A stretch of DNA of 49,732 bases from contig JAGCUO010000068.1 in assembly GCA_017962825.1 (NCBI GenBank), positions 1 to 49,732 of the forward strand. Direction: 5' to 3'. The notes beneath the pieces were generated by a model, which saw only the letters and a list, made by a program, of their open reading frames with translations, was not told the DNA's origin and ran no database searches. A program made the position numbers and the translations under genes. Positions 23,963-32,725 of this stretch are shown here, in pieces; position 1 is the stretch's first letter; every line of letters starts with the position of its first letter. Source of the stretch: Lachnospiraceae bacterium. GTDB lineage: Bacteria; Bacillota; Clostridia; Lachnospirales; Lachnospiraceae.

Positions 23963-26038
23963 ATGAAACTTAAGAAGATCCTGGCGGGGCTGGCAGGAGC
24001 CGTGGTTTCCGCTACCGTTATGCCATTAATAATATCAATGACTGCCCGCGCCGCGGTTGAGATAAACGAAGCTAATTTCCCGGATCCTGTGTTCAGATCG
24101 GTGATAGCCGGTGCGGATTATGACAGGGACGGAAACGGTATTATAGATGATACCGAGATTGCATTGACCATAAATATTTACTGTGAAGGAATGGGTATCA
24201 CATCGGTTCAGGGAGTGGAGTATTTTACATCGCTTCAGGGACTTTGGTGTAAGGACAATTACATCTCTACCCTGGATGTTAGTAATCTTAAGAACCTTCA
24301 CGGAGTATGGTGCTCCGGTAATCTTTTTACGACGCTCGATTTTTCGGGAAATCCCGAGCTTGAGTGGGTGTACTGCTATGACTGTAACCTCACTTCCCTG
24401 AATGTTTCGAACAATCCAAAGATGGCGTATCTTGAGGTGAACACCAATCCTCTGACGACCCTTGATGTAAGTCACAATCCGCTCCTTGAGCATTTAACCT
24501 GCGGATCATGCGAGCTGACAAGCTTAAACCTTGGCAATAATCCAAATCTCACCCATCTTGACGCTTTCAGAAATCATCTTACTTCACTGGATGTCTCCGG
24601 ATGCCCCAAGCTTAAGCGTCTTGATATCTGGGACAATGCGGGTCTTGGAAGCATCAACGTCAGTGCAAATACCGGCCTTCAGTATTACAACTGTGCAAAT
24701 AACGATGTGGTCTCGATCGATGTGACCCATAACCCGGAGCTTCAAAAGCTCATCTGCAGTTACAACGATATCGTAACCCTGGACCTGACTCATAATCCCA
24801 AGCTGGTTTATCTGGACTGTGCATGCAATAACATCGCATCACTTAATCTGTCGGGAAACCCTCAGCTTTATTTTCTCCAGGCATTTACGAATCCTTTTAC
24901 CACGCTGGATATAGGCTCCAATCCGCTTCTTATACAGACCTATCAGACAGGTGTAAAAAAGAACGAATCAGCCGTCTGTCAGGGTCACTCCTGGACTCTT
25001 GATTACGGAGGGGATACGTCCACGGGCGGAGACAATATCTACTTTATTTGTTTTGACGACAAGGTTACATTATCCTCAATTCCCGCTGCGGGAACAGGCA
25101 CGGATGCTGGAAGTGATGCGGCAACAAACGGCCCGAACATTCCCTACGATCCGAACCTTGTCACTAGGGAAATGGTACTTCAGACTCTTTATGTAAGGGA
25201 AGGAAGTCCCTCGGTTGCGGGTATGACCACCCGATTTACCGATGTGGCACAGGGATCTTACTACGAAAATGCTATTATATGGGGAGAGGCCAATTCCATC
25301 GCCGTCGGAACTCCATATATATCATCCGCAACATTCGGAGTGGGTAAGACCGTAACCAGGCAGGATCTTTTGCTCATGCTCATGAGATACTCCGAGTATA
25401 AGGGATACAAGAGAGCGATTGATTTCGGAAGATCCGATGATTACCTTGATTATTACGATATAGATTATTATGCGTGGGAGGCCGTTACCTGGTCAGCAAC
25501 ATGGCATATCATGGAGGGGATAGGAGAACCGGGGGCTCCCAAAACCGAACAGAAAATAGATCCTCACGGTACCGTGACAAGAACCGATCTGATAACGGTT
25601 TTGAACAGGCTCATGGAAGTTAACGGTATATCGAATGCGAGCTTTACCATTCCCGAAACCGCAGGTGTTCCTGCGGCGGGCAGAAGCGGAGATGTTATGC
25701 CTGCTGAACAGGGAGAAACTTCCGGAACTGATGAGACTTCGGATGAGCAGAGCCTAACGCCTGGTGAAACGGTTGCAGATACCGGTGCGGATACCGGCGC
25801 GGATGTTCAGGATGAAAATACTGATGAAGCTTTAGAGGATACCGAAATATCCGCATCTGAAGAAATAGAGTATGAACCGGAGACGACGGATCAGCCTGAA
25901 GAATATTCGGAGGCAGGAGATGCATCTGAATCCGGTGATAAAAGTTCGAGTACTAAGCCTTTTATACTGTTCCTGTTAATAGGTGTGATCGTCTGCATCG
26001 CAGTCTATATCGCACTTCGCAAACGAGGAGGGCACTGA
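23963..26038 (+). CDS. Surface LRR protein with SLH-like repeats and C-terminal membrane anchor
   Basis: A 691-aa exported protein. It has a signal peptide (MKLKKILAGLAGAVVSATV to TARA|A). A calcium-loop sequence DYDRDGNGIIDDTE follows near residue 51. About twelve leucine-rich-repeat units of the LDVSNNPKLxxLxCxxNxLTS type follow (about 85-320). Two SLH-like segments (TREMVLQTLYVREG, FTDVAQGSYYENAIIWGEAN; then VTRQDLLLMLMRYSEY) lead to an acidic Thr/Glu-rich linker. A membrane helix FILFLLIGVIVCIAVYIAL and a basic tail end the protein. The last base of its stop codon is the first base of the next gene's ATG, so it is coupled to the hybrid kinase and may be its ligand-binding or accessory partner. 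Confidence 0.85.
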   Translation: MKLKKILAGLAGAVVSATVMPLIISMTARAAVEINEANFPDPVFRSVIAGADYDRDGNGIIDDTEIALTINIYCEGMGITSVQGVEYFTSLQGLWCKDNYISTLDVSNLKNLHGVWCSGNLFTTLDFSGNPELEWVYCYDCNLTSLNVSNNPKMAYLEVNTNPLTTLDVSHNPLLEHLTCGSCELTSLNLGNNPNLTHLDAFRNHLTSLDVSGCPKLKRLDIWDNAGLGSINVSANTGLQYYNCANNDVVSIDVTHNPELQKLICSYNDIVTLDLTHNPKLVYLDCACNNIASLNLSGNPQLYFLQAFTNPFTTLDIGSNPLLIQTYQTGVKKNESAVCQGHSWTLDYGGDTSTGGDNIYFICFDDKVTLSSIPAAGTGTDAGSDAATNGPNIPYDPNLVTREMVLQTLYVREGSPSVAGMTTRFTDVAQGSYYENAIIWGEANSIAVGTPYISSATFGVGKTVTRQDLLLMLMRYSEYKGYKRAIDFGRSDDYLDYYDIDYYAWEAVTWSATWHIMEGIGEPGAPKTEQKIDPHGTVTRTDLITVLNRLMEVNGISNASFTIPETAGVPAAGRSGDVMPAEQGETSGTDETSDEQSLTPGETVADTGADTGADVQDENTDEALEDTEISASEEIEYEPETTDQPEEYSEAGDASESGDKSSSTKPFILFLLIGVIVCIAVYIALRKRGGH

Positions 26039-29000
26039 TGGGTTTAAGTATCGCTTTCGGAATATCGATCCTTCTGGTTATTTTTTCCGTGATAATGAGT
26101 TTGCGGGAAAAACATAAGAATGTGGGATTTATCATAACGTCATGTGTACTTGTTATATGTGATGTCATGTGCATTTTAACTCTGTTAAGCGATACTGCCG
26201 ATCAGGCAAGGATATACCTTGTTTCATATTATATTGTCTACGGATGGCTTTTTTTCGGAGCTCTGCTTACCGTACTTCTGACCCATTCCAAGAAGATCTA
26301 TCTTTCTCTTTTTATTCCGGAAGCCATCATATGCATTGTTCAATCTGCATTTACTATTCCCAATTATTATACTGACGCCTTCTCCGTAATATCCACCAAG
26401 GAAGTATTCGGAAGTGTATACTGGGTCCTTGATATTAACTGGGATTCCAAGTTCTGGCTCATTGCCCGTCTTTACAGGGATTGCTGTTACTTAAATGCGG
26501 GAATAATCTTTATAGCAATGACATATATTCTCCTGCATGTGCCCCGGGTTTTCAGACCCAAGTATTATGTTCTTATGATTATGCAGGGCTCAATGTTCAT
26601 GTTCGTTCTTTTATCTTTTACACTAAGGTGGCCTGTCTGGCTTCAGACTCTTGTGATGAACATCATTTGTTACATGACGTTCTATTATGTCTTCCTGTAT
26701 TCCGACTTTAAACTGCGTGAATCCGTTGTAAAAGATTTCGCCAATCAGATGACGGACGGTCTTGCAATCTACAACAAATATAATGATCTGATCTTTGTTA
26801 ACGACAGACTCAAAAATGTCGTGACAGCCATGAGTCTTAAAAATATAGAGAGGATGGAGGCCATAGATGAGTGGGCCTCTTCGCGTGAGACGATTGAAAA
26901 TATAGAGGTCATTCCATATGTAAACGGAGATCTGAAATATTATTACACTCTCAAAAAAAACATCGTAGGGCAGGGGGACAGTTACGCCGGAACTGCCTAT
27001 ATTTTCCATGATTGCACCGAATCCATTAACAGATTGAAATTGATGGAGGAAGTAAATTCCGAGCTGGAAAGGACTGCCAGGATGAAGGCGGACTTTCTTG
27101 CCAACATGAGCCATGAGCTCAGAACCCCCATGAATGCCGTCATCGGTCTTGCGGAGATCGCACTTCGCGAAAAAGAAATCCCTTCGAATGTCAGGGATTG
27201 CCTTAAACAGATCAATTCATCGGGAAGAAATCTTCTCAATATAATCAATGATGTTCTTGATTTTTCCAAGATCGATTCAGGAAAAATGGAGATCATACCT
27301 GAAAAGTATGAACCCTTATCCGAGGTCAATGATATCTCTCATATCCTGCAGACAAGGATCGGGGATAAGAATATCGACTTCTTTTTTATCGTCGATACAA
27401 ATCTTCCCCATGCGCTTTACGGCGACTGTATGAGGATCAGACAGGTTCTCATAAATCTTGCCAACAATGCCATCAAGTTTACGGAGTACGGCATGGTTCG
27501 CGTGGAACTGACATGCCATGAACTTGATGAAGATATGATGGAACTTGAATTTCATATCATAGATACGGGACGGGGTATCAAGAAGGAAGACCTGGATAAG
27601 CTCTTTGTTTCTTTTCAACAGGTTGATACCAAAAGAAACCGCTCTGTGGAAGGAACGGGTCTCGGGCTTGCCATTTCCAAAAAGTATGTTGAAGCAATGG
27701 GAGGCAGCATAGGTGTTACCAGTGAATACGGTAAGGGTTCCGATTTCTGGTTTAAGATCCCTCAGAAGGTTGTTAACGGGGCAAGGGATCTTGTGGTGGA
27801 TAATGCCTCCGATAAGTACGCATACTGTCTGAATGAAAATCTTGTCATGACTGATGAGTTTGCTCTTGAGATGAAGGCTTTCGGCATGGAGGGAAAGGTG
27901 ATCTCTTCCCTTAAATCCTATGAACCTACGGGTAAGGAAGAATTTCTTCTTTTCATTAAGGAATATTACAATGATGAGCTCAAAAGTTTTTTGGATGAGC
28001 ATTCGGATGTTCACGGTATTATTTTGGAATCTTATGATTCCGTATTCAAGCCGGACAGGCCCAATCTCAGCGTTATAAAGAAGCCATTGACCACTCTTGC
28101 CATGGTTCTTGCCCTTAACGGAAAGACCATAGAAGACCTGCACTTTAACGGAAGAGAGGCAAAGTATGTCAAATTTACCGCACCGGATGCCAAGGTTCTC
28201 ATAGTCGATGACAATACCATCAACCTTTCCATCGCAGTGGGACTTTTGGAGCCTCTGAAGGTTAAATGTGAAGTAGCCCAGTCCGGAAGAGAGGCCATAG
28301 ATAAGGTGCGTGAGAATCAGTACGATCTGATACTGATGGATCACATGATGCCGGAGATGGACGGCGTCGAAGCCTCCACGGAGATCAGAAGGACCATACC
28401 CGAAGCGGATTTTACCCCCATAATCGCCCTTACCGCCAATGTTCTGGAAGGCAGCAAGGAGCAGTTCCTCAAGGCCGGAATGGTTGATATGATCGCCAAG
28501 CCCATCGACATCAGGGACCTTAACATGAAGATGATAAAGTGGCTTCCCAATTATCTGATCCATGAGGAAAAAGAGGAGGAAGCCAAGGCGGAAGAAGGCG
28601 CTGCAGAGACCGTAAGAGAAGAGGAGCTCTACGACTGTCTGGACTGCGAAAAGGCCATAAAGGGGCTTGGTACGGTGGCTCTTTTTAAGAAGGTGGTTGA
28701 GGACTATTACAGGAACGGACGCGATACTCTTGAAGTTATAAAGCATGCCCTTGAAGAGAGGGATTTTGACACCTATGCCATCAAAACCCACTCCCTTAAG
28801 AGTACTTCCCGCCAGATAGGCGCAACCGAGCTGGGTGATTATGCCGAGAAGCTTGAAAAGGCGGGGAAGGAATCGGATGAAAAAGAGATCGCCAAGTATC
28901 ATGATGAGACCATGGCCATGTTTGAAGAGCTGCTTTCATCCCTTTCCAAGTATTTTGAAGGAGATAAAGGGGGAGATGAGGGAAAGCCGCCCATAACGGG

Positions 29001-29211
29001 TGAAAAGATAGAGGAGATCTTCGGAAAACTGTCGGAAGCCTGCGATGTTCTGGATATGGACGCCATGGAGGAATGCGCTGCGGAGCTGGGAAGGTTTTCT
29101 TTTGACGAGGGGGTCAAAGAGATAATAGGTGAGCTGATATCCGCCATAGGAAGTGTGGATCCGGACTCCGTGACGGAACTTATGGCTAAATACAGGGAGG
29201 AACTTACTTAA
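26038..29211 (+). CDS. Hybrid sensor histidine kinase (7TM-PAS-HisKA-HATPase-REC-Hpt)
   Basis: A 1057-aa phosphorelay kinase. About seven hydrophobic helices occupy residues 1-225, followed by a PAS-like region (DGLAIYNKYNDLIFVN, about 240-330). The phosphoacceptor His359 is in FLANMSHELRTP. ATPase boxes are NLANNAIKFTEYG, DTGRGIKKEDL and GTGLGLAISK. A receiver domain has VLIVDDN and phosphoacceptor Asp768 in LMDHMMPEMDG. A C-terminal Hpt domain has His918 in IKTHSLKSTSRQIG. All relay residues are present, so it can pass phosphate His-Asp-His to an unlinked regulator. The 1-base overlap with the LRR/SLH surface protein suggests the two form a sensing unit. Confidence 0.95.
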   Translation: MGLSIAFGISILLVIFSVIMSLREKHKNVGFIITSCVLVICDVMCILTLLSDTADQARIYLVSYYIVYGWLFFGALLTVLLTHSKKIYLSLFIPEAIICIVQSAFTIPNYYTDAFSVISTKEVFGSVYWVLDINWDSKFWLIARLYRDCCYLNAGIIFIAMTYILLHVPRVFRPKYYVLMIMQGSMFMFVLLSFTLRWPVWLQTLVMNIICYMTFYYVFLYSDFKLRESVVKDFANQMTDGLAIYNKYNDLIFVNDRLKNVVTAMSLKNIERMEAIDEWASSRETIENIEVIPYVNGDLKYYYTLKKNIVGQGDSYAGTAYIFHDCTESINRLKLMEEVNSELERTARMKADFLANMSHELRTPMNAVIGLAEIALREKEIPSNVRDCLKQINSSGRNLLNIINDVLDFSKIDSGKMEIIPEKYEPLSEVNDISHILQTRIGDKNIDFFFIVDTNLPHALYGDCMRIRQVLINLANNAIKFTEYGMVRVELTCHELDEDMMELEFHIIDTGRGIKKEDLDKLFVSFQQVDTKRNRSVEGTGLGLAISKKYVEAMGGSIGVTSEYGKGSDFWFKIPQKVVNGARDLVVDNASDKYAYCLNENLVMTDEFALEMKAFGMEGKVISSLKSYEPTGKEEFLLFIKEYYNDELKSFLDEHSDVHGIILESYDSVFKPDRPNLSVIKKPLTTLAMVLALNGKTIEDLHFNGREAKYVKFTAPDAKVLIVDDNTINLSIAVGLLEPLKVKCEVAQSGREAIDKVRENQYDLILMDHMMPEMDGVEASTEIRRTIPEADFTPIIALTANVLEGSKEQFLKAGMVDMIAKPIDIRDLNMKMIKWLPNYLIHEEKEEEAKAEEGAAETVREEELYDCLDCEKAIKGLGTVALFKKVVEDYYRNGRDTLEVIKHALEERDFDTYAIKTHSLKSTSRQIGATELGDYAEKLEKAGKESDEKEIAKYHDETMAMFEELLSSLSKYFEGDKGGDEGKPPITGEKIEEIFGKLSEACDVLDMDAMEECAAELGRFSFDEGVKEIIGELISAIGSVDPDSVTELMAKYREELT

Positions 29212-29319
29212 CAATTATTAATTATTTATTAAAATTCTAATGGTACAAAGGGATAGGTTCTGTTATAATAGGTTCTGGTATTTTTTTTAATCTATTTCTC
29301 ATAGGGGAGGAGTTAAGTA

Positions 29320-30366
29320 ATGGATTTTAAAGAACTGGTTGAATATGCCAAAAAGAGCGATTGCTCCGATATTCACATTACTGTAGGTACCAACTTAGCT
29401 ATCAGAAGATACGGCGAACTTGAGATCCTCGAGCCCGCACCTTCTGCAGAAGAATCCAGAAACATGATCTTCTCCATCCTTAATCAGGAGCAGGTTGAGA
29501 AGGTATCCGGCGGAAGCGACCTGGACGTAGGTGTAATGCTTTGGGACGGTACCAGGATCAGGGCAAATGTTTATCATCAGAGAAACAATCTTGCCTGCAG
29601 TATCCGTATTCTCAACCAGTTTGTTCCTTCTTTTGAGGAGCTGGGACTCCCTGACGTCTGCAGAGAGCTTGCAGAGATGCCCAGAGGACTGGTTCTTGTA
29701 ACAGGTCCCACCGGTTCCGGTAAATCCACAACCCTCGCTTCGATGGTTGAATATATCAATAAGAAAACTTCAAGACATATCCTTACAATTGAGGATCCTA
29801 TCGAGTATGTATATCCTCACAACAAGGCTATGATCCATCAGAGAGAGGTCGGAAGAGACGTAACAAGCTTTGCAACCGCACTTCGTTCCGCAATGCGTGA
29901 AGATCCCGATATCATCCTTGTAGGAGAGATGCGTGACTTCGAGACCATTTCCGCAGCTATCACCGCAGCTGAGACAGGACACCTGGTTCTTTCAACTCTG
30001 CATACCACCAGTGCCGCACAGACCGTAGAGCGTATCATCGACGCCACTCCTCTTGACGGACAGGATCAGATCAGAACTCAGTTCGCAAACGTTATCAGAG
30101 GCGTTATCACCCAGACCCTTATTCCTACTGCCGATATGGACGGAAGATGCTGTGCAACCGAGATCATGCTGGGAACTCCCGCCATCGCAAACCTGATCCG
30201 TGATAAGAAGACTATTCAGATCCCTTCACTTATCCAGGCAGGAAGAAGCAGTGGAATGCACCTTCTTAACGATGACCTTGCATCTCTCGTCGGACGAGGA
30301 AGAATTTCAAGAGAAGATGCTCTTTGGGTATCCAACGATCCTACAGCACTCGAGAAGATGTGCTAA
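29320..30366 (+). CDS. pilT: PilT-type twitching motility / pilus retraction ATPase
   Basis: A 348-aa hexameric ATPase of the type IV pilus system. The N-terminal domain (about residues 1-100) shows DIHITVGTNLAIRRYGEL. The ATPase core has Walker A GPTGSGKST (129-137), the Asp box TIEDPIEYV, Walker B DPDIILVGEMRD, and the His box GHLVLSTLHTTSAAQT. The length matches PilT rather than the larger PilB. No other pilus genes lie next to it, so it is a stand-alone copy here. It may serve pilus retraction with components elsewhere. GGGGAGGAG precedes the ATG by 7 bases. Confidence 0.93.
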   Translation: MDFKELVEYAKKSDCSDIHITVGTNLAIRRYGELEILEPAPSAEESRNMIFSILNQEQVEKVSGGSDLDVGVMLWDGTRIRANVYHQRNNLACSIRILNQFVPSFEELGLPDVCRELAEMPRGLVLVTGPTGSGKSTTLASMVEYINKKTSRHILTIEDPIEYVYPHNKAMIHQREVGRDVTSFATALRSAMREDPDIILVGEMRDFETISAAITAAETGHLVLSTLHTTSAAQTVERIIDATPLDGQDQIRTQFANVIRGVITQTLIPTADMDGRCCATEIMLGTPAIANLIRDKKTIQIPSLIQAGRSSGMHLLNDDLASLVGRGRISREDALWVSNDPTALEKMC

Positions 30367-30381
30367 TTAAATAAGATATAA

Positions 30382-30449
30382 GTGACCGTGGGGACGTCCC
30401 CCTTTGTCAGGAAGACCCTCCTGACAAAGGGGTACGTCCCCACTGTCAC
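30382..30449. repeat. REP-like palindrome (GTCAGGA-loop type)
   Basis: The arms GTGACCGTGGGGACG and CGTCCCCACTGTCAC enclose CCCTTTGTCAGGA / TCCTGACAAAGGG. It lies 15 bases after pilT and directly before the tandem-box promoter of the TraX gene, so it may end pilT transcription. Confidence 0.88.
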
Positions 30450-30450
30450 A

Positions 30451-30506
30451 TTTAAAGGAAATTTAAAGAAAGTATAAAAGTCCTTAATCTGATTATTTGT
30501 TATGCT
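30451..30506 (+). promoter_or_regulatory. Tandem-box promoter of the TraX gene (regulon member A)
   Basis: TTTAAAGGAA and TTTAAAGAAA form an 11-bp-spaced direct repeat. CTTAATC follows and TATGCT, the presumed -10, is at 30501. From the second box to the -10 the spacing equals that of the copies before both lipoprotein genes and vanZ. Confidence 0.65.
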
Positions 30507-30542
30507 CTATTGGAACTATGTAGCAAACGAATGGAGGCCTGT

Positions 30543-31331
30543 ATGAAAAAAGGACTTGATGCATACAAAATAAAACTGATAGCTCTGGTATTCATGATAC
30601 TTGATCATTTGAAATCATATCTGGGCTATCCGACTACCGAATATCTTAACTGGCCCGAATGGCCGCAATTTATCGGTATGATCACCAGATTTGTTTCACC
30701 CCTCTTTTTATATCTGATGATCGAAGGCTTTTATCACACAAGAAGTCGCGGGAGATACCTGACCAGGTTATTTACTGCCGGGGTTATCATGATGGCAGGT
30801 AATGTAACTATAAATTACCTGTTCCTTAATGCAAAGGGACATACTGATGAGATCGGCTTTCGATCTTTGATACAGGGCCATGATATTTTCCTGACACTTG
30901 CATTTATATTTGCTATCGTTTGGTGTCTTGAGAATCTGAAAGATCGTAAGAATATTTTTAGGAACATTATTCTTATAGCTGTCTTTGCATTCTTCTGTTT
31001 ATTTAATGAAGGCGGAACATTCCTGCTTCCAATGTCATTTATTATCTGGTTCTTCCGTGAAAAGAAAAAAACAATGTGCCTCGGCATCCTTGTTTTCGCC
31101 TTACTGCTTCTGTTAAAAGCATTAGTCACATATGATCCGGGTTCCGTTGTTTCGTTTTATTCATATATTTGCTTTGACGATCAGTGGGCAATGGCTGCTG
31201 TAATTCCTTTTATACTCCTGTATAACGGAGAAAGAGGAAAAAACACACCTGTTACCAAGTACATGTTTTACGTGATCTATCCCGTACATTTGTGGGCTTT
31301 GATGATCGCAAGATATATGATCACACCTTAA
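30543..31331 (+). CDS. TraX-family integral membrane acyltransferase-like protein
   Basis: A 262-aa protein with about eight membrane helices. The family opening LDAYKIKLIALVFMILDHL and the ITRFVSPLFLYLMIEGFYHTR segment are typical of TraX-like proteins, named after the F-pilin acetylase. In Firmicutes they are thought to acylate envelope molecules. GGAGG lies 5 bases before the ATG. It stands alone between two REP-like palindromes and is driven by the same kind of tandem-box promoter as the next two genes and vanZ. An envelope-modification role is therefore likely but unproven. Confidence 0.85.
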   Translation: MKKGLDAYKIKLIALVFMILDHLKSYLGYPTTEYLNWPEWPQFIGMITRFVSPLFLYLMIEGFYHTRSRGRYLTRLFTAGVIMMAGNVTINYLFLNAKGHTDEIGFRSLIQGHDIFLTLAFIFAIVWCLENLKDRKNIFRNIILIAVFAFFCLFNEGGTFLLPMSFIIWFFREKKKTMCLGILVFALLLLLKALVTYDPGSVVSFYSYICFDDQWAMAAVIPFILLYNGERGKNTPVTKYMFYVIYPVHLWALMIARYMITP

Positions 31332-31341
31332 AGTGGCAGTG

Positions 31342-31410
31342 GTGACAGTGGGGACTTACCCATTTGTCAGGAAGAACCTCATGACAAAGGGGTACGTCCC
31401 CACTGTCACC
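31342..31410. repeat. REP-like palindrome (GTCAGGA-loop type)
   Basis: GTGACAGTGGGGAC and GTCCCCACTGTCAC form the outer arms. The centre TTTGTCAGGAAGAACCTCATGACAAA is the same as at 30382 with a few changes. It lies just after the TraX gene. Confidence 0.85.
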
Positions 31411-31424
31411 TGATATAATATAAT

Positions 31425-31479
31425 CTTAAAGAAACTTAAAGAAAGCATAATGATATTTAATGTGATTATCTGTTATAGT
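31425..31479 (+). promoter_or_regulatory. Tandem-box promoter of lipoprotein 1 (regulon member B)
   Basis: CTTAAAGAAA occurs twice head to tail (31425-31444), followed by the degenerate boxes GCATAATGAT and TTTAATG. The -10 TATAGT is at 31474, 49 bp after the first box start. The predicted mRNA leader is about 135 bases and contains hairpins CAGATG/CATCTG (31485-31507) and GGATGC/GCATCC (31584-31605), the latter ending right before the AAGGAG ribosome site. Confidence 0.7.
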
Positions 31480-31620
31480 GTCTGCAGATGACAGACGGTT
31501 ACATCTGGCACAGTTGCTGCGGGGATGCGCACCCGGTTATCGGTCTCGGTGTCAGACCCCTGTCATCACCAAAAGGTTTTAAAGGATGCGGACAGTTTAG
31601 CATCCGGTAAGGAGTGTATT

Positions 31621-32469
31621 ATGAAAAAAAATATTTTGATATCTATGTCACTGTTGATGGTGATTGGAATCACCGCATGTGGAAATGCAAATGTAAATGT
31701 TTCCGATAATAATATTGAAATCCCCGAGATAACCGCTGAACCCATAACCGACCGGGATGATGCGGACAGCGATTATGAAGATCCCCTTCCCGCTATAGAA
31801 GATGACGGATTAGACGCTCCTGATGTTGTTACGGATGAAGAGGCACTTGATGCTGTTATAAGCTTTATGTCTTCGACACAGCCTGAAGTTATAAGCAATG
31901 ATGATTACACAGAGTATTTTATTGTTGAATCAAGTACCCCTGAGCAGATCGTAGTTCTTTACAGATCATATACCGCTTCTCAGACCAGATTCTACATCGA
32001 CCGTGCTACCGGTGAAACAAAAGTAACCGAGCTTGTTCCCGGTATTATCGATGAAGAAACCGAAACAGGAGAAGAATTTAACATCAAAAACTATATCGGG
32101 GATGGGGATATAGCTGCAGCTCCTGCATATTCCGATGATTCTCTTATGAATTACATCTGGTACACCGCTTCCATAATAACTGATAAGGATGGTAATTCCC
32201 GTCCTGAATGGGAAGTTCGTTTCGCAGAAGATGCCATTGAGTACGGATATGATGAAGATGACAAATTTGTTCTGGATCATTCCGATAAGATATGTTCCAT
32301 AGATCAGTTTTCAGAGCACGGATTTATCGTACAGGCTGAGACCGCAAACGGTGTTCAGTATACCTATCGTACCGCTGAGGATGATGAAACGATTCTTGAG
32401 TATTACGGAACTTGGGATGAATCCAAGTATGCCGATAATTACAGCGGAAGCGCTTCACTTTTCAGATAA
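31621..32469 (+). CDS. Lipoprotein of unknown function (paralog 1)
   Basis: A 282-aa secreted lipoprotein. The signal peptide MKKNILISMSLLMVIGITAC ends in the lipobox ITAC, with lipidation at Cys20. An acidic linker (about residues 25-70) precedes a folded domain with EEALDAVISFM and FYIDRATGETKVTEL, and a tail ending EYYGTWDESKYADNYSGSASL. It is a paralog of the next gene, with the same order of segments. AAGGAG precedes the ATG. Function is unknown; the beta-rich pattern is weakly PepSY/DUF-like. The shared tandem-box promoter points to joint regulation with TraX, the next paralog and VanZ. Confidence 0.8.
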   Translation: MKKNILISMSLLMVIGITACGNANVNVSDNNIEIPEITAEPITDRDDADSDYEDPLPAIEDDGLDAPDVVTDEEALDAVISFMSSTQPEVISNDDYTEYFIVESSTPEQIVVLYRSYTASQTRFYIDRATGETKVTELVPGIIDEETETGEEFNIKNYIGDGDIAAAPAYSDDSLMNYIWYTASIITDKDGNSRPEWEVRFAEDAIEYGYDEDDKFVLDHSDKICSIDQFSEHGFIVQAETANGVQYTYRTAEDDETILEYYGTWDESKYADNYSGSASLFR

Positions 32470-32483
32470 ATTCTTTTCTAACA

Positions 32484-32580
32484 TATGACAATAGGGACGC
32501 TTCATTTTTGTCACCGGGTGACAGAAATGAAGCGTCCCTATTGACTTATGTGACAAAAATTAAGCGTCTTTATTGTCATA
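32484..32580. repeat. REP-like palindrome (GTCACC-centre type) with extra half-unit
   Basis: GACAATAGGGACGCTTCATT and AATGAAGCGTCCCTATTGAC form the arms around TTTTGTCACCGGGTGACAG. A further half-copy, TGACAAAAATTAAGCGTC, follows. It lies between the two lipoprotein genes. Confidence 0.85.
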
Positions 32581-32595
32581 TATACATAAAGTAAT

Positions 32596-32650
32596 CTTAA
32601 AGAAACTTAAAGAAAACGTAATGATACTTAATGTGATTATCTGTTATAGT
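32596..32650 (+). promoter_or_regulatory. Tandem-box promoter of lipoprotein 2 (regulon member C)
   Basis: CTTAAAGAAA twice (32596-32615), ACGTAATGAT, then CTTAATG. The -10 TATAGT is at 32645, 49 bp from the first box. It is nearly identical to member B over 55 bp. Confidence 0.7.
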
Positions 32651-32725
32651 GCCTACATGGTAAGAATTGCTTCTTGCCATTTGCTTCGAAGCATTAAAGC
32701 AAAAGAACCAAAAAGGAGTACCACT

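Noticed and set aside
27316-28902. 528-aa antisense frame
   Set aside because: It mirrors the kinase coding region codon by codon, shows no domain and has no ribosome site; a shadow of biased codon use.
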